Under the pieces are notes generated by a model that searched no databases, was not told the origin of the DNA, and saw only the letters and a program-made list of their open reading frames with translations. Both the position numbers and the translations under genes were made by a program. 64,000 nt of DNA, taken from assembly GCF_019100565.1 (NCBI RefSeq), contig NZ_JAHRID010000001.1:248001-312000 (forward strand), written 5' to 3'. This document shows, in pieces, positions 55,300-64,000 of this stretch (position 1 is the first letter of the stretch; each line of letters begins with the position of its first letter). Source of the stretch: Arsukibacterium indicum (GTDB taxonomy: Bacteria; Pseudomonadota; Gammaproteobacteria; Enterobacterales; Alteromonadaceae).

Positions 55300-55443
55300 A
55301 TTGGCAGTTCGGCTTATTTTAACCTTACCAATACCCTCGTTTTGTGTATGATAAAGACGTTTTACCTTCCAGGGGTAAGCTGCAAGCAATAGCAGCTGAC
55401 AAACTAAAAAGATAAGAAAGACAAAAAGGTCAAAGGAAAATCT

Positions 55444-57027
55444 ATGTCTGAACAAATTACTGCCGTTGAAAAAAACGGCTGGATTAACCGTGCGCTCAAC
55501 ACCATAGAAGTGGTGGGTAATAAATTGCCCGACCCTGCCGTGCTTTTTGCTCTGTTGATGGTTATTGTCTGGGTATTGTCCTGGTTGTTATCGGGCGTCA
55601 GCTTCGACGAGCTTAACCCAAGAACCGGTGAAGCCATTCAGATTGTTAACTTACTTTCTGGCGATGCTTTAACTAACTTTGCCTCTAACATCGTCAATAC
55701 CTTTGTTACGTTTCCACCTTTAGGTGTAGTGCTGGTTGCAATGCTGGGTTTGGGTGTGGCTGAATACACCGGTTTTATTAATGCCGGCTTGCGCTCAATT
55801 TTATCAGTTACGCCAAAAATGCTACTTACCCCAGTGCTAATCGCTGTTGGTATTTTAAGCCATGTTGCGGTTGACGCAGGCTACGTACTGGTTGTACCGC
55901 TTGGCGCAGTCATTTTTTATGCTGCCGGCCGTCATCCGTTAGCAGGTATTGCTGCCGCTTTTGCCGGCGTATCAGGCGGTTTTTCTGCCACCTTCTTTGT
56001 GCCGTCCAGTTTGGACCCATTGCTGGCCGGTTTAACTCAGGCCTCTGCCCAAATTCTGGACCCGACAGTTACCGTTAACCCGCTTAATAACTATTTCTTT
56101 ACCACCGCATCTACTTTTTTAATTGTGGCCATTGGCTGGTTTCTTACCGATAAAGTGATTGAGCCGCGTTTAAAAGGCACCAAAGTCGACGGTGACACCT
56201 CGCAAATGGTGACGATGGAAGCACTAAAACCAAATGAATTGCGTGGTTTAAAAGCGGCAGCTATCTCAATGCTGGCAGTAATAGGTTTATTAGCATTATC
56301 AATCGTGTTACCGGAAAACACGCCATGGGCTGCCAAACCGGAAGATGTGTTACCCGGAGTTAACCCACTACTGACCGCCGCTGCGCCACTAATGAAGTCG
56401 ATAGTAACCATTATTTTTGTATTTTTCCTGGTACCGGGCATTGTTTACGGTTATGTCTCAGGCTCGGTAAAGAGCCACCGCGATGTGGTAGCCGGCATGA
56501 GTCATGCTATGAGCGGCATGGGCTATTACATTGTTATGGCTTTCTTCTGTGCCTTGTTTTTATACGCGTTCAGTCAGTCTAACCTGGGTGTGCTGATGGC
56601 ATTAAAAGGTGCCAATGCGTTAAAAGAAATGGGCTTACCGCTGGGAATGACTTTAGTTGGTATTGTGTTCTTATCAGGCTTTGTCAATTTAGTGGTGGGT
56701 TCAGCATCCGCCAAGTGGGCTTTAATTGGCGCCATTATGGTACCTATGTTGATGGAATTAGGTTTATCGCCTGATCTGACACAAGCGGCCTACCGGGTAG
56801 GTGATTCATCAACCAATATCATTACCCCGTTACTGCCGTATTTCCCGCTAATTGTGGTGTTCTGTCAAAAGTACGTCAAAAATAGCGGCATTGGTACCCT
56901 GGTAGCGTTGATGTTACCGTTCTCAATAGTGATGCTGGTAATGTGGACAGCATTTTTGCTGGGCTTCTGGGCGTTAGATATCCCACTTGGTATCGACTCG
57001 AGCTACCAGTACCTGCCAGGCCGGTAA
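55444..57027 (+). CDS. AbgT-family transporter
   Basis: A 527-residue polytopic membrane protein. NKLPDPAVLFALLMVIVWVLS, SHVAVDAGYVLVVPLGA and GGFSATFFVPSSLDPLLAG are typical of AbgT (p-aminobenzoyl-glutamate transport and sulfonamide efflux). About 12 hydrophobic segments are present. AAAGGAAAA precedes the ATG. A weak promoter with TATGAT (-10) lies about 100 nt upstream. It is a single gene between two terminators; substrate not known. Confidence 0.9.
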   Translation: MSEQITAVEKNGWINRALNTIEVVGNKLPDPAVLFALLMVIVWVLSWLLSGVSFDELNPRTGEAIQIVNLLSGDALTNFASNIVNTFVTFPPLGVVLVAMLGLGVAEYTGFINAGLRSILSVTPKMLLTPVLIAVGILSHVAVDAGYVLVVPLGAVIFYAAGRHPLAGIAAAFAGVSGGFSATFFVPSSLDPLLAGLTQASAQILDPTVTVNPLNNYFFTTASTFLIVAIGWFLTDKVIEPRLKGTKVDGDTSQMVTMEALKPNELRGLKAAAISMLAVIGLLALSIVLPENTPWAAKPEDVLPGVNPLLTAAAPLMKSIVTIIFVFFLVPGIVYGYVSGSVKSHRDVVAGMSHAMSGMGYYIVMAFFCALFLYAFSQSNLGVLMALKGANALKEMGLPLGMTLVGIVFLSGFVNLVVGSASAKWALIGAIMVPMLMELGLSPDLTQAAYRVGDSSTNIITPLLPYFPLIVVFCQKYVKNSGIGTLVALMLPFSIVMLVMWTAFLLGFWALDIPLGIDSSYQYLPGR

Positions 57028-57043
57028 CTAAACCCTTTTTACC

Positions 57044-57074
57044 AAAAAAACCGCTGCCATTGCAGCGGTTTTTT
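57044..57074 (+). terminator. Rho-independent terminator after the AbgT gene
   Basis: AACCGCTGC and GCAGCGGTT pair around CATT, with A-run before and six T after. It lies about 17 nt downstream of the stop. Confidence 0.9.
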
Positions 57075-57131
57075 ATTCTGAAACAACGCTTTCCCTGCTA
57101 CCATTAACTTCTTTTCCGCAGGAATTTTTTA

Positions 57132-57860
57132 ATGCGCATTCCAAGAATTTATACCCCGCAGGCGCTGACCCTTCACCAAAACCTGGCATTGGATGACGAT
57201 GCCGCCAACCATGTTGGCCGGGTGCTACGAATGCAGCAACAGCAGGTTTTGCAATTGTTTAACGGCGATGGCAATAACTACGCTGCTACTATTACTGAAG
57301 TGACGAAAAAACAGGTTATGGTCACTATTACCGCCGTAGAGGCCAATCCGGTCGAGTCACCGCTCCAGATCCATCTGGGCCAGGCAATATCACGCGGTGA
57401 CAGAATGGACTTTGCTATTCAAAAAGCCGTTGAACTGGGGGTAACGGAAATTACTCCGCTATTTACCGAGCGCTGTGGGGTAAAACTGGACGGCGAGCGG
57501 CTGACCAAACGCAATGAGCAGTGGCAGAAAATAGCAATAAGTGCCTGTGAGCAAAGCGGTCGCAGCGTTATTCCGACGGTACACCCGGCGCTACCGTTAC
57601 AAAATTGGCTGGCTCAAAACACAAATTCATTGCAGTTGACCTTGGATCCACGGGCCAGCGTCTCCATTAAAACCCTAACAGCCAGTCAAAAAATCAGGCT
57701 GGTTATTGGTCCGGAAGGTGGCTTTACTGATTCTGAAGTTGCCGCCACCAGCCAGGCAGGCTTTACCGGAATTCAGTTAGGACCACGGGTACTGCGTACT
57801 GAAACAGCCGCGCTGAGCGCAATCAGCGCCTTACAATTGCAATTTGGCGATCTCGCCTGA
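57132..57860 (+). CDS. rsmE: 16S rRNA (uracil(1498)-N3)-methyltransferase
   Basis: A 242-residue SPOUT methyltransferase. The N-terminal PUA-like domain shows HVGRVLRMQ, the knot region IGPEGGFTDSEV and LGPRVLRTETAALSA binds SAM. It methylates U1498 of 16S rRNA. gshB follows at 7 nt, as in many gammaproteobacteria. Confidence 0.95.
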   Translation: MRIPRIYTPQALTLHQNLALDDDAANHVGRVLRMQQQQVLQLFNGDGNNYAATITEVTKKQVMVTITAVEANPVESPLQIHLGQAISRGDRMDFAIQKAVELGVTEITPLFTERCGVKLDGERLTKRNEQWQKIAISACEQSGRSVIPTVHPALPLQNWLAQNTNSLQLTLDPRASVSIKTLTASQKIRLVIGPEGGFTDSEVAATSQAGFTGIQLGPRVLRTETAALSAISALQLQFGDLA

Positions 57861-57867
57861 GGGTATT

Positions 57868-58833
57868 ATGAGCGCAATTAAACTGGGGGTTGTAATGGAC
57901 CCTATCAGCCAGATTAATATTAAAAAAGACTCCAGCTTCGCCATGTTGCTGGAAGCCCAGCATCGCGGCTATGAAATTCACTATATGGAAATGGCTGACT
58001 TATACCTGCTGGAGGGTGAAGCACGGGCCAGCACTAAAACCCTGACCCTGCGTGAAGATTCGCAAAGCTGGTATCGGTTTAATAAAGAGCAGGACATTGC
58101 CCTCAATGAACTGAACGTTATTTTAATGCGCAAAGACCCGCCATTTGATACAGAATACATTTATGCGACCTATATTCTGGAGCGGGCCGAACAAGCCGGT
58201 AGCCTTATCGTTAATAAGCCGCAAAGCCTGCGTGATGCCAACGAAAAACTGTATACCGCCTGGTTCAGCCAGTTTACCCCTAAAACTCTGGTAAGCCGTG
58301 ATGCCGCGCGCTTAAAAGCATTTTATAAAGCCGAGCAGGACGTCATATTAAAACCACTGGACGGCATGGGTGGTGCCTCTATTTTCCGGCTGCAACCGGG
58401 GGACGCCAATGTCAGCGTGATCATTGAAACCTTAACAGAGCATGGCAGCCGCTATGCGATGGCGCAGCAGTATATTGCCAGGATTAGCGAAGGCGATAAG
58501 CGAATTTTGGTCGTAGATGGCGAGCCTGTGCCCTACTGCCTTGCCAGGATCCCGGCCAGTGGTGAAACCCGCGGTAATCTGGCGGCAGGTGGCCGTGGTG
58601 AGGCAAGGCCCTTGTCTGAATCAGACTGGGAGATAGCACGGGCCCTTGGCCCGGTACTAAAAGAAAAAGGACTTATTTTTGTGGGTTTAGACGTAATAGG
58701 TGATAAGCTTACTGAGATAAATGTCACCAGTCCCACCTGTATTCGCGAAATCGAGGCGGCTTATCCGGTAAGTATTACCGGAATGTTATTCGATGCAATC
58801 GAACAACGCCTGGCCGCTACCACAATGCTCTAA
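57868..58833 (+). CDS. gshB: Glutathione synthetase
   Basis: A 321-residue ATP-grasp enzyme joining gamma-glutamylcysteine and glycine. LGVVMDPISQINIKKDSSFAML, LMRKDPPFDTEYIY, KPLDGMGGASIFR and NVTSPTCIREIE are diagnostic. GAGGGT precedes ATG 57868; the upstream in-frame codons overlap rsmE and lack a ribosome site. Confidence 0.96.
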   Translation: MSAIKLGVVMDPISQINIKKDSSFAMLLEAQHRGYEIHYMEMADLYLLEGEARASTKTLTLREDSQSWYRFNKEQDIALNELNVILMRKDPPFDTEYIYATYILERAEQAGSLIVNKPQSLRDANEKLYTAWFSQFTPKTLVSRDAARLKAFYKAEQDVILKPLDGMGGASIFRLQPGDANVSVIIETLTEHGSRYAMAQQYIARISEGDKRILVVDGEPVPYCLARIPASGETRGNLAAGGRGEARPLSESDWEIARALGPVLKEKGLIFVGLDVIGDKLTEINVTSPTCIREIEAAYPVSITGMLFDAIEQRLAATTML

Positions 58834-58852
58834 CTGTAATAGTGAGGTTGTT

Positions 58853-59410
58853 ATGCAAGATTTCCAGGATCACTTTTTAATTGCGATGCCAGCGCTGGAC
58901 GACCCGATGTTTAAGCGCAGCGTAACATATATTTGTGAGCACAGCAGCGAAGGCGCCATGGGTATTGTTATTAACCATCCGCTGAATGTTACCGTTGCAG
59001 AGCTGCTAAACCAGTTAGAAATAGAGTTTGATACAAAAAGCCCGGTTGCCCGCAGTGCAGTGTGTGCCGGTGGCCCGGTGCAAAGTGACCGTGGCTTTGT
59101 ACTACACAGCCCTAAACAAGGTTACACCAGTAGTTTAGAGCTGAATAATGGCCTGATGGTCACCACCTCTAAAGATATTCTGACAGACTTAACCACCTCT
59201 TCAGCACCCGAGAAGTTTTTACTGGCGTTGGGCTACGCCGGTTGGACTGCAGGCCAGTTAGAGCAGGAAATTGCTGATAACAGCTGGCTGGTGATCCCGG
59301 CAGACAACAAGATTATTTTCGACTTAAACCATGCGGAAAAATGGCAGTCTGCCACTGCAAAAATGGGTATCAAAACCTGGCAGTTAACAGCAGAGGCCGG
59401 CCACGCGTAA
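58853..59410 (+). CDS. yqgE: YqgE/AlgH family protein (UPF0301)
   Basis: A 185-residue protein of the YqgE/AlgH family. [20 protein letters not shown] and MGIVINHPL are the family's conserved segments, with [13 protein letters not shown] in the centre. Function is not clear; AlgH influences alginate formation in Pseudomonas. GAGG lies 7 nt before the ATG. The stop overlaps the ruvX start (TAATG). Confidence 0.93.
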   Translation: MQDFQDHFLIAMPALDDPMFKRSVTYICEHSSEGAMGIVINHPLNVTVAELLNQLEIEFDTKSPVARSAVCAGGPVQSDRGFVLHSPKQGYTSSLELNNGLMVTTSKDILTDLTTSSAPEKFLLALGYAGWTAGQLEQEIADNSWLVIPADNKIIFDLNHAEKWQSATAKMGIKTWQLTAEAGHA

Positions 59411-59850
59411 TGAGTAACACAGGCCCGGCAACTAACAACAGGACCGTACTCAGTTTTGATTACGGCACCAAAAGTATTGGCGTAGCGGTAGGCAATGAGC
59501 TTACCGGCAGCGCCAGTTTACTCGCTGCTCTCAAAGCCCGGGATGGCATTCCTGACTGGGAGCAGATAACCAAACTGATTAGCGACTGGCAGCCACAGTT
59601 ATTGCTGGTTGGCTTGCCGCTGAACATGGACGGCAGCGAGCAGGACTTTACCATCCGTACCCGGAAATTTGCCAACCGCTTGCATGGCCGCTATGGTTTA
59701 CCGGTAGAATTCCATGATGAACGCTTATCTACTGCCGACGCCCGCAGCCGGTTGTTCGCTGAGGGCGGCTACCGTAAGCTCAGTAAAGACAAAGTAGACA
59801 GCCTGTCAGCCCAAATTATTTTTGAAGGTTGGTATGAACAACAGTCCTGA
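59410..59850 (+). CDS. ruvX: Holliday junction resolvase-like RuvX (YqgF)
   Basis: A 146-residue RNase H-fold protein. [15 protein letters not shown] and [15 protein letters not shown] carry acidic catalytic residues, and [16 protein letters not shown] follows. It acts as a nuclease in 16S rRNA 5' maturation and perhaps in Holliday junctions. It overlaps yqgE by 1 nt and the next gene by 17 nt. Confidence 0.94.
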   Translation: MSNTGPATNNRTVLSFDYGTKSIGVAVGNELTGSASLLAALKARDGIPDWEQITKLISDWQPQLLLVGLPLNMDGSEQDFTIRTRKFANRLHGRYGLPVEFHDERLSTADARSRLFAEGGYRKLSKDKVDSLSAQIIFEGWYEQQS

Positions 59851-60130
59851 ACTGGTAAACAGCCCTGAGCCCGTAAACAGCTCTGAGCCCGTTAATAACC
59901 CTGAACCTGATATTGCTATTGGTTATTATCAGCATTATAAAGGGGCGTTGTATCAGGTTATTCATTTAGCACGCCATAGCGAAACTGACGAATGGCTGGT
60001 TATTTACCGGGCACTGTACGGCGACTTCGGTTTATGGGCCCGCCCTGCCAGTATGTTCAGCGAAACCGTAACGATTGCCGGTGAAGAGCTGGCGCGCTTC
60101 CAATTTATTAGCGAACAACCACCAGAATAG
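59834..60130 (+). CDS. DUF1653 protein with short N-terminal repeats
   Basis: A 98-residue protein. [25 protein letters not shown] and LWARPASMF are the DUF1653 pattern. The first ~26 residues consist of four hexapeptides [27 protein letters not shown] 59834 has GAAGG upstream. Function unknown. The N-terminal repeats look like a recent expansion. Confidence 0.85.
   Translation: MNNSPELVNSPEPVNSSEPVNNPEPDIAIGYYQHYKGALYQVIHLARHSETDEWLVIYRALYGDFGLWARPASMFSETVTIAGEELARFQFISEQPPE
59840..59911 (+). repeat. Four 18-bp tandem repeats inside the DUF1653 gene
   Basis: Four in-frame 18-bp units (for example AACAGCCCTGAGCCCGTA) encode N-x-x-E-x-V/D hexapeptides. They differ by a few bases, mostly at third positions. 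Repeat number could change by slippage without frameshift. Confidence 0.75.
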
Positions 60131-60331
60131 CCGGTTTTTGTCATTTCAGATAAAACAGGCCGGATGTTACCCCCTGCTTAAATGTTCCCTGCCACCGAAA
60201 ATCATCTGATATTACCGCTTATCATTTTTTTAGCATGGCAAGCGCTGCTTTATTTTATGCTGGCTGCAGTTCGCACTCCATTTTGAAAAAGTCGATAAAA
60301 AAGTCGAAAAAAGTCGTTACATTGATCTTTT

Positions 60332-60359
60332 TTGTTAATACGCTGGAGCATGCTATAAC
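60332..60359 (+). promoter_or_regulatory. Sigma-70 promoter of the Yip1-like gene
   Basis: TTGTTA (60332-60337) and TATAAC (60354-60359) are 16 nt apart, 44 nt before the ATG at 60403. AGGAG sits 8 nt before it. Confidence 0.55.
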
Positions 60360-60402
60360 CCCGTTAAATAAAATAATAAATCTACACAAAAGGAGAATTG
60401 TT

Positions 60403-61098
60403 ATGAGTAAAAATGTCGGTCAGGCGCTGGTAGATATTTATGTCGCGCCCAAACAACTGTTTACAGTACTGCCGGAAAAAAAGGGCTGGAGCTGGATAGC
60501 GTTAGCTATCATGCTGGCTGTCAATGCGTTTGGTCTCTGGTACTTTTATGCCGGTATGAGCCCGGAGTGGATAGTTGAGCAGCAAATTGCCCAGACTGCC
60601 CACAGTATGACACCGGCAGAAATTGAGCAAAGCCGTGCTGTTATGGGCCAGATGGCAGATAAAACCGGTATTATTTCGGTCGGTGCTATTCTGATAATGA
60701 CTCCCATCGTTCTGGCGATTATGGCGCTTTATCTGATGCTTGTCGGTAACCCGGGCCATAAACGCCCCTATGGTGACTGGTATGCATTGGCGGTGTGGAG
60801 CAATATGCCGGGTGTGTTAAATATGCTGGGCCTGATTGTGCTGGTACTGATCAGCAGTGATCCAAATTTACCATTAACCACCGCTAATTATCTGTCGTTA
60901 AACCAATTATTATTTGGCCTGGAACCTGGCGATGCCTGGTACGGCTGGGCTGAAAATTTTAACCTGATTTATATGTGGATAGCGGCGTTGTTTGCTGTTG
61001 GCCTGCGCTGCTTTAGTGGCTACAGTGCCGTTAAAAGCACCGTGCTCGGTTTTGCACCATTACTGGTAATTTATGGGCTTTGGGCAGCCTTTATTTAA
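60403..61098 (+). CDS. Yip1-like inner-membrane protein
   Basis: A 231-residue protein with about five transmembrane segments (near residues 28-48, 86-106, 125-150, 185-202, 212-230). Its arrangement and the hydrophilic N-terminus (VGQALVDIYVAPKQLFTVL) fit the bacterial Yip1 family. AGGAGAATTGTT precedes the ATG. It is followed 22 nt later by the ABC adaptor gene and may be part of that operon. Function unknown. Confidence 0.8.
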   Translation: MSKNVGQALVDIYVAPKQLFTVLPEKKGWSWIALAIMLAVNAFGLWYFYAGMSPEWIVEQQIAQTAHSMTPAEIEQSRAVMGQMADKTGIISVGAILIMTPIVLAIMALYLMLVGNPGHKRPYGDWYALAVWSNMPGVLNMLGLIVLVLISSDPNLPLTTANYLSLNQLLFGLEPGDAWYGWAENFNLIYMWIAALFAVGLRCFSGYSAVKSTVLGFAPLLVIYGLWAAFI

Positions 61099-61120
61099 AG
61101 CGGTTAAACGGAATTAACTA

Positions 61121-62296
61121 ATGAAAAAGCTGCTGATATTTCTGGTTATTGCTGCGGTATTGGTGGGGCTTATCAGCCTTAGTCAGTACCGTAAGCAACA
61201 ACAAACAACCAGCGTCACCACGGCGCTGGTTGTCGAGGGGGCCCTGGCCGACAGTATTCTGGCATCTGGCAATCTGGAGTTTAACACCCAGATCCAGATC
61301 CGCTCTGAGGTAACAGGCCGGGTGCTGGAAGTGTTGGTGGAGGAAGGCGAAACGGTCGCAAAAGATCAGGTGCTGATGCGCCTCGACGACACCGCTTTTG
61401 CGGCAGACGTTAACCGCAACAGAGCCATGGTGCAAAGTCAGCAAATTGATATAGCAAGGGCAAAGGCACAACTGGCTGATTTGCAGCGCCAGTTCAGCCG
61501 CCAGCAACAGTTGCATGCCAGCGGCCTTGTTCAGCAGGAAACTATCGACAGCCTGCAAAGTCAGCTGGACATTGCCAATATTAATGTCCGTTCGGCAGAA
61601 GCGGCATTGCAACAAGGGCAGGCAATGCTGGCGATGGCAGAAGACAACCTGAGTAAAACCGTATACCGGGCGCCTATTGCCGGTTTACTTGCTACCGTTG
61701 ATATAAAACCAGGCGAAACGGTTATTGCCGGCAGCACCAATATTATCGGCAGCCCGCTGATGACCCTGGCCGATCCAAGTGCCATTCTGGCAGAGCTTCG
61801 GGTAGATGAGGCAGATATTGCCAATGTGCACCTTGGCCAGCAGGCTGAGGTGTTTGCCGCAGCCTATCCGCATCAGGCTGTTAAGGGAGAAGTCATTCAA
61901 ATTGCCACTTCAGCCCGCTATCTGAATCAGAGCCAGAGCCTGTCGTTCCGGGTAAAAGTGCTGCTGCAACCCGAAGACATTGCCCTGTACCCGGGCATGA
62001 GCTGCCGTGCTGAGATAATTATGTCGCAAAAGCAGCAAAGCCTGCAGGTACCCATCGCAGCTATTCAGCAAAGCAGTCAGCAAAATACGCCGCAGGCAGA
62101 AGCGCACTATTTTGTCTGGAAAGTGGTAGATAACGTTGCGGTAAAGCAAACCGTTACCCTGGGCATGGCCACAGATATTGCCCAGGAAGTATTAAGCGGC
62201 CTTGAGGCCGGTGACGAAGTAGTGGTAGGCCCTGCCCGCACCATGCTGGGCCTGGCAGAAGGACGGCGCCTGAGCACTGAAAGGCAGGAATACTGA
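61121..62296 (+). CDS. MacA-like periplasmic adaptor subunit
   Basis: A 391-residue membrane-fusion protein. An N-terminal transmembrane anchor (about 3-20), a lipoyl-type half ([25 protein letters not shown]), a coiled-coil hairpin (about 95-175) and a second lipoyl half ([18 protein letters not shown]) are visible. It links the ABC transporter encoded next to an outer-membrane channel not present in the window. One base separates it from the ATPase gene. Confidence 0.9.
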   Translation: MKKLLIFLVIAAVLVGLISLSQYRKQQQTTSVTTALVVEGALADSILASGNLEFNTQIQIRSEVTGRVLEVLVEEGETVAKDQVLMRLDDTAFAADVNRNRAMVQSQQIDIARAKAQLADLQRQFSRQQQLHASGLVQQETIDSLQSQLDIANINVRSAEAALQQGQAMLAMAEDNLSKTVYRAPIAGLLATVDIKPGETVIAGSTNIIGSPLMTLADPSAILAELRVDEADIANVHLGQQAEVFAAAYPHQAVKGEVIQIATSARYLNQSQSLSFRVKVLLQPEDIALYPGMSCRAEIIMSQKQQSLQVPIAAIQQSSQQNTPQAEAHYFVWKVVDNVAVKQTVTLGMATDIAQEVLSGLEAGDEVVVGPARTMLGLAEGRRLSTERQEY

Positions 62297-62297
62297 T

Positions 62298-63008
62298 ATG
62301 AGCAATGCAGTAATTCAGTTGCAACAGGTCAGTAAAAGCTATCAGATGGCGGATGAGACGTTTTATGCGCTGAAACACGTTGACCTGGCCATTACAGAGA
62401 ATGACTATGTCGCCATTATCGGCCCTTCCGGCTCCGGTAAGTCCACGTTGATGAACATTCTGGGCTGCCTGGACACGCCCAGCGCCGGTAGCTACCAGCT
62501 GGCAAACCGGGATGTTTCAACTATGAATGAGACTGAACTGGCAGAATTGCGCAACGAAGCAGTTGGTTTTATTTTCCAGAGTTTTAATTTGCTGCCACGG
62601 GCAACCGTGCTGGCCAATGTTATGCAGCCCCTTATATACCGCCTGATGGCGAACAGTCAGCGCAAAGCACTGGCACTGGACGCACTGAAACGGGTGGGCT
62701 TAGCCGATAAAACCGGACATTTGCCTAACCAGTTGTCGGGTGGGCAACGTCAGCGGGTTGCAATCGCCCGGGCCCTGGTTACCCGCCCCCGAATTTTGTT
62801 AGGTGATGAGCCTACCGGCAACCTGGACAGCAAAACCACCAAAGATATTATGGCACTGTTTGATCAGCTGCATCAGGAAGGGCATACCATTATTCTGGTG
62901 ACCCATGAGCAGGATATTGCTGATCACTGCCAGCGGGTTATCCGGCTGGTTGATGGTGAAATAGAACAGGATTTTCGTCAACCACAGGGAGCCGCCAGCC
63001 ATGCTTAA
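62298..63008 (+). CDS. MacB/LolD-type ABC transporter ATP-binding protein
   Basis: A 236-residue ATPase. [15 protein letters not shown] (Walker A), [15 protein letters not shown] (signature) and [14 protein letters not shown] (Walker B) are intact. It is of the MacB/LolD family, and powers the permease whose gene begins inside its last codons (8-nt overlap). Confidence 0.95.
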   Translation: MSNAVIQLQQVSKSYQMADETFYALKHVDLAITENDYVAIIGPSGSGKSTLMNILGCLDTPSAGSYQLANRDVSTMNETELAELRNEAVGFIFQSFNLLPRATVLANVMQPLIYRLMANSQRKALALDALKRVGLADKTGHLPNQLSGGQRQRVAIARALVTRPRILLGDEPTGNLDSKTTKDIMALFDQLHQEGHTIILVTHEQDIADHCQRVIRLVDGEIEQDFRQPQGAASHA

Positions 63009-64000
63009 ATTGCTGCATGCCAGCTTTGAAGGCAGCAAAGCGGCTTTTGCCTCTATTCGTGCCCATGGCCTGCGCAGCGCATTAACTACCCTGGGTATTA
63101 TTATTGGTGTGGCAGCCGTGATTACCGTGGTTGCCATTATGCAGGGCCTAAGCCACAGCATTACCAGTCAGCTGGATGATTTAGGCAGCGATATGATTAC
63201 GTTGCGCGCCTACACCCCGACTAACCAGCAAATGCTGGGTATTCAGAACCGGCTGCATTATGACGATTTTCTGCTGCTTAAAAGCCGGGTAAGCAATGTT
63301 GAGGATATGACCGCCAGTATGCAGGCGTTCAGTATGGGCTCGCAGGTACAATATGGCCGTAATACTGCCCGCTCGCAGATAATCGGCACCGACAGCAGTT
63401 ATCAGAATGTGGTGCGGGTGTATCCTGAAGCCGGCCGGTTCTTATCGGCCAGCGATGATGATCGCCGGCGCAGGGTGGCTTTTATTGGTTCGTCTTTGAT
63501 TAAACAACTGGATTTACCCGAAAATCCGGTTGGCGAATTTATCAACTTATCCGGTGACTGGTTCCGGATAATTGGCGTAGCAGAAACCCGCGGCAGTATG
63601 TTTGGGTTTGATCAGGATAACTATATTATTGCCCCGTTCAGCACTATCCGCTCATTAAGTGGCGAGCGCGCTGAGCGCAATATCGATGTGATGTTCCGCC
63701 CGGCAGCCGGCGCTGATGCCCAGCAGATCCAGCAGCAAATGCGTGCCATATTACGCCAGCACTATAAGCTGGCGGCAGATGAGCCCGATCCGTTTGAATT
63801 TGTCAGTGCCGAGCGAATGATCGAACAATTTAATACCATAACCCGCACCATAACTCTGGTAGCCGGTGGTGTGGTTAGTATCAGCCTGCTGGTTGGCGGT
63901 ATTGGTGTAATGAATATTATGCTGGTATCGGTTACCGAGCGTACCCGCGAAATTGGCATTGTCAAAGCGCTGGGCGCTACCCCGCAATTTATTCTAATCC
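63001..64000 (+). CDS. MacB-like ABC transporter permease (3' partial)
   Basis: The first 333 residues of a MacB-type permease; the stop is beyond the window. A transmembrane helix near residues 28-50 ([20 protein letters not shown]), a large periplasmic domain (about 50-270) and the start of the second membrane part ([20 protein letters not shown], then [14 protein letters not shown]) are visible. Substrate may be a toxic peptide, lipid or siderophore; undecided. Confidence 0.93.
   Translation, partial: MLKLLHASFEGSKAAFASIRAHGLRSALTTLGIIIGVAAVITVVAIMQGLSHSITSQLDDLGSDMITLRAYTPTNQQMLGIQNRLHYDDFLLLKSRVSNVEDMTASMQAFSMGSQVQYGRNTARSQIIGTDSSYQNVVRVYPEAGRFLSASDDDRRRRVAFIGSSLIKQLDLPENPVGEFINLSGDWFRIIGVAETRGSMFGFDQDNYIIAPFSTIRSLSGERAERNIDVMFRPAAGADAQQIQQQMRAILRQHYKLAADEPDPFEFVSAERMIEQFNTITRTITLVAGGVVSISLLVGGIGVMNIMLVSVTERTREIGIVKALGATPQFILI

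Noticed and set aside
1-64000. CRISPR arrays, insertion sequences, tRNA or rRNA genes, prophage
   Set aside because: No regularly spaced repeats, transposase, integrase or RNA gene sequence was seen on reading.

Overview
The window looks like a piece of a gammaproteobacterial chromosome, probably Alteromonadales/Chromatiaceae close to Rheinheimera, Alishewanella or Arsukibacterium. That placement is inferred from the TonB2/TtpC cluster, the tkt-epd-pgk-fba order and the E. coli-like housekeeping proteins; no rRNA or tRNA is present to confirm it. Coding density is high and both ends cut through a gene.

Positions 1 to about 43,000 hold an XrtA (exosortase A)/PEP-CTERM-associated exopolysaccharide locus. 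Its left edge, and the exosortase itself, lie outside the window. On the + strand, 1-13752 encodes two glutamine-dependent amidotransferases, three glycosyltransferases, an AlgD-like GDP-mannose dehydrogenase, a transglutaminase-like membrane protein, an O-antigen-ligase-like polymerase, a CapK/PaaK-like adenylating enzyme and a PL14-like lyase. From 13863 to 19479 come a Wzx-like flippase, an unrecognised protein, a polysaccharide deacetylase and two ATP-grasp ligases. From 19653 to 26492 come a secreted TPR protein, a beta-propeller-like protein, an asparagine-synthetase homologue without its glutaminase residues, a second deacetylase, a GNAT-like protein and the two XrtA-associated hydrolases. 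A divergent block (26541-31132) has a PLP decarboxylase and AMP ligase on the - strand facing an acyl carrier protein and WecC on the + strand. Then come PrsT, a PEP-CTERM substrate behind a sigma-54 promoter, an XrtA acyltransferase with an FAD oxidase, a patatin, a secreted serine protease, and the PrsK/PrsR two-component pair.

Taken together, AlgD and WecC should supply two uronic acids (ManA and ManNAcA). Amidotransferases, ATP-grasp ligases and the ACP/ligase/decarboxylase set could then amidate or decorate them. The flippase and ligase would export and polymerise the product, deacetylases and a lyase would trim it, and PrsK/PrsR with sigma-54 would switch on the PEP-CTERM protein. The assignment of donors and acceptors is inference.

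Positions 43,113-48,085 (- strand) are a DUF3450/TtpC/ExbB2/ExbD2/TonB2/TPR energy-transduction operon. Positions 48,350-53,783 (- strand) hold fba, pgk, epd and tkt. From 54,100 (+ strand) follow metK with a MetJ-type operator in its promoter, an AbgT transporter, rsmE, gshB, yqgE, ruvX, a DUF1653 protein, a Yip1-like membrane protein, and the start of a MacAB-type ABC export operon that runs off the right edge.
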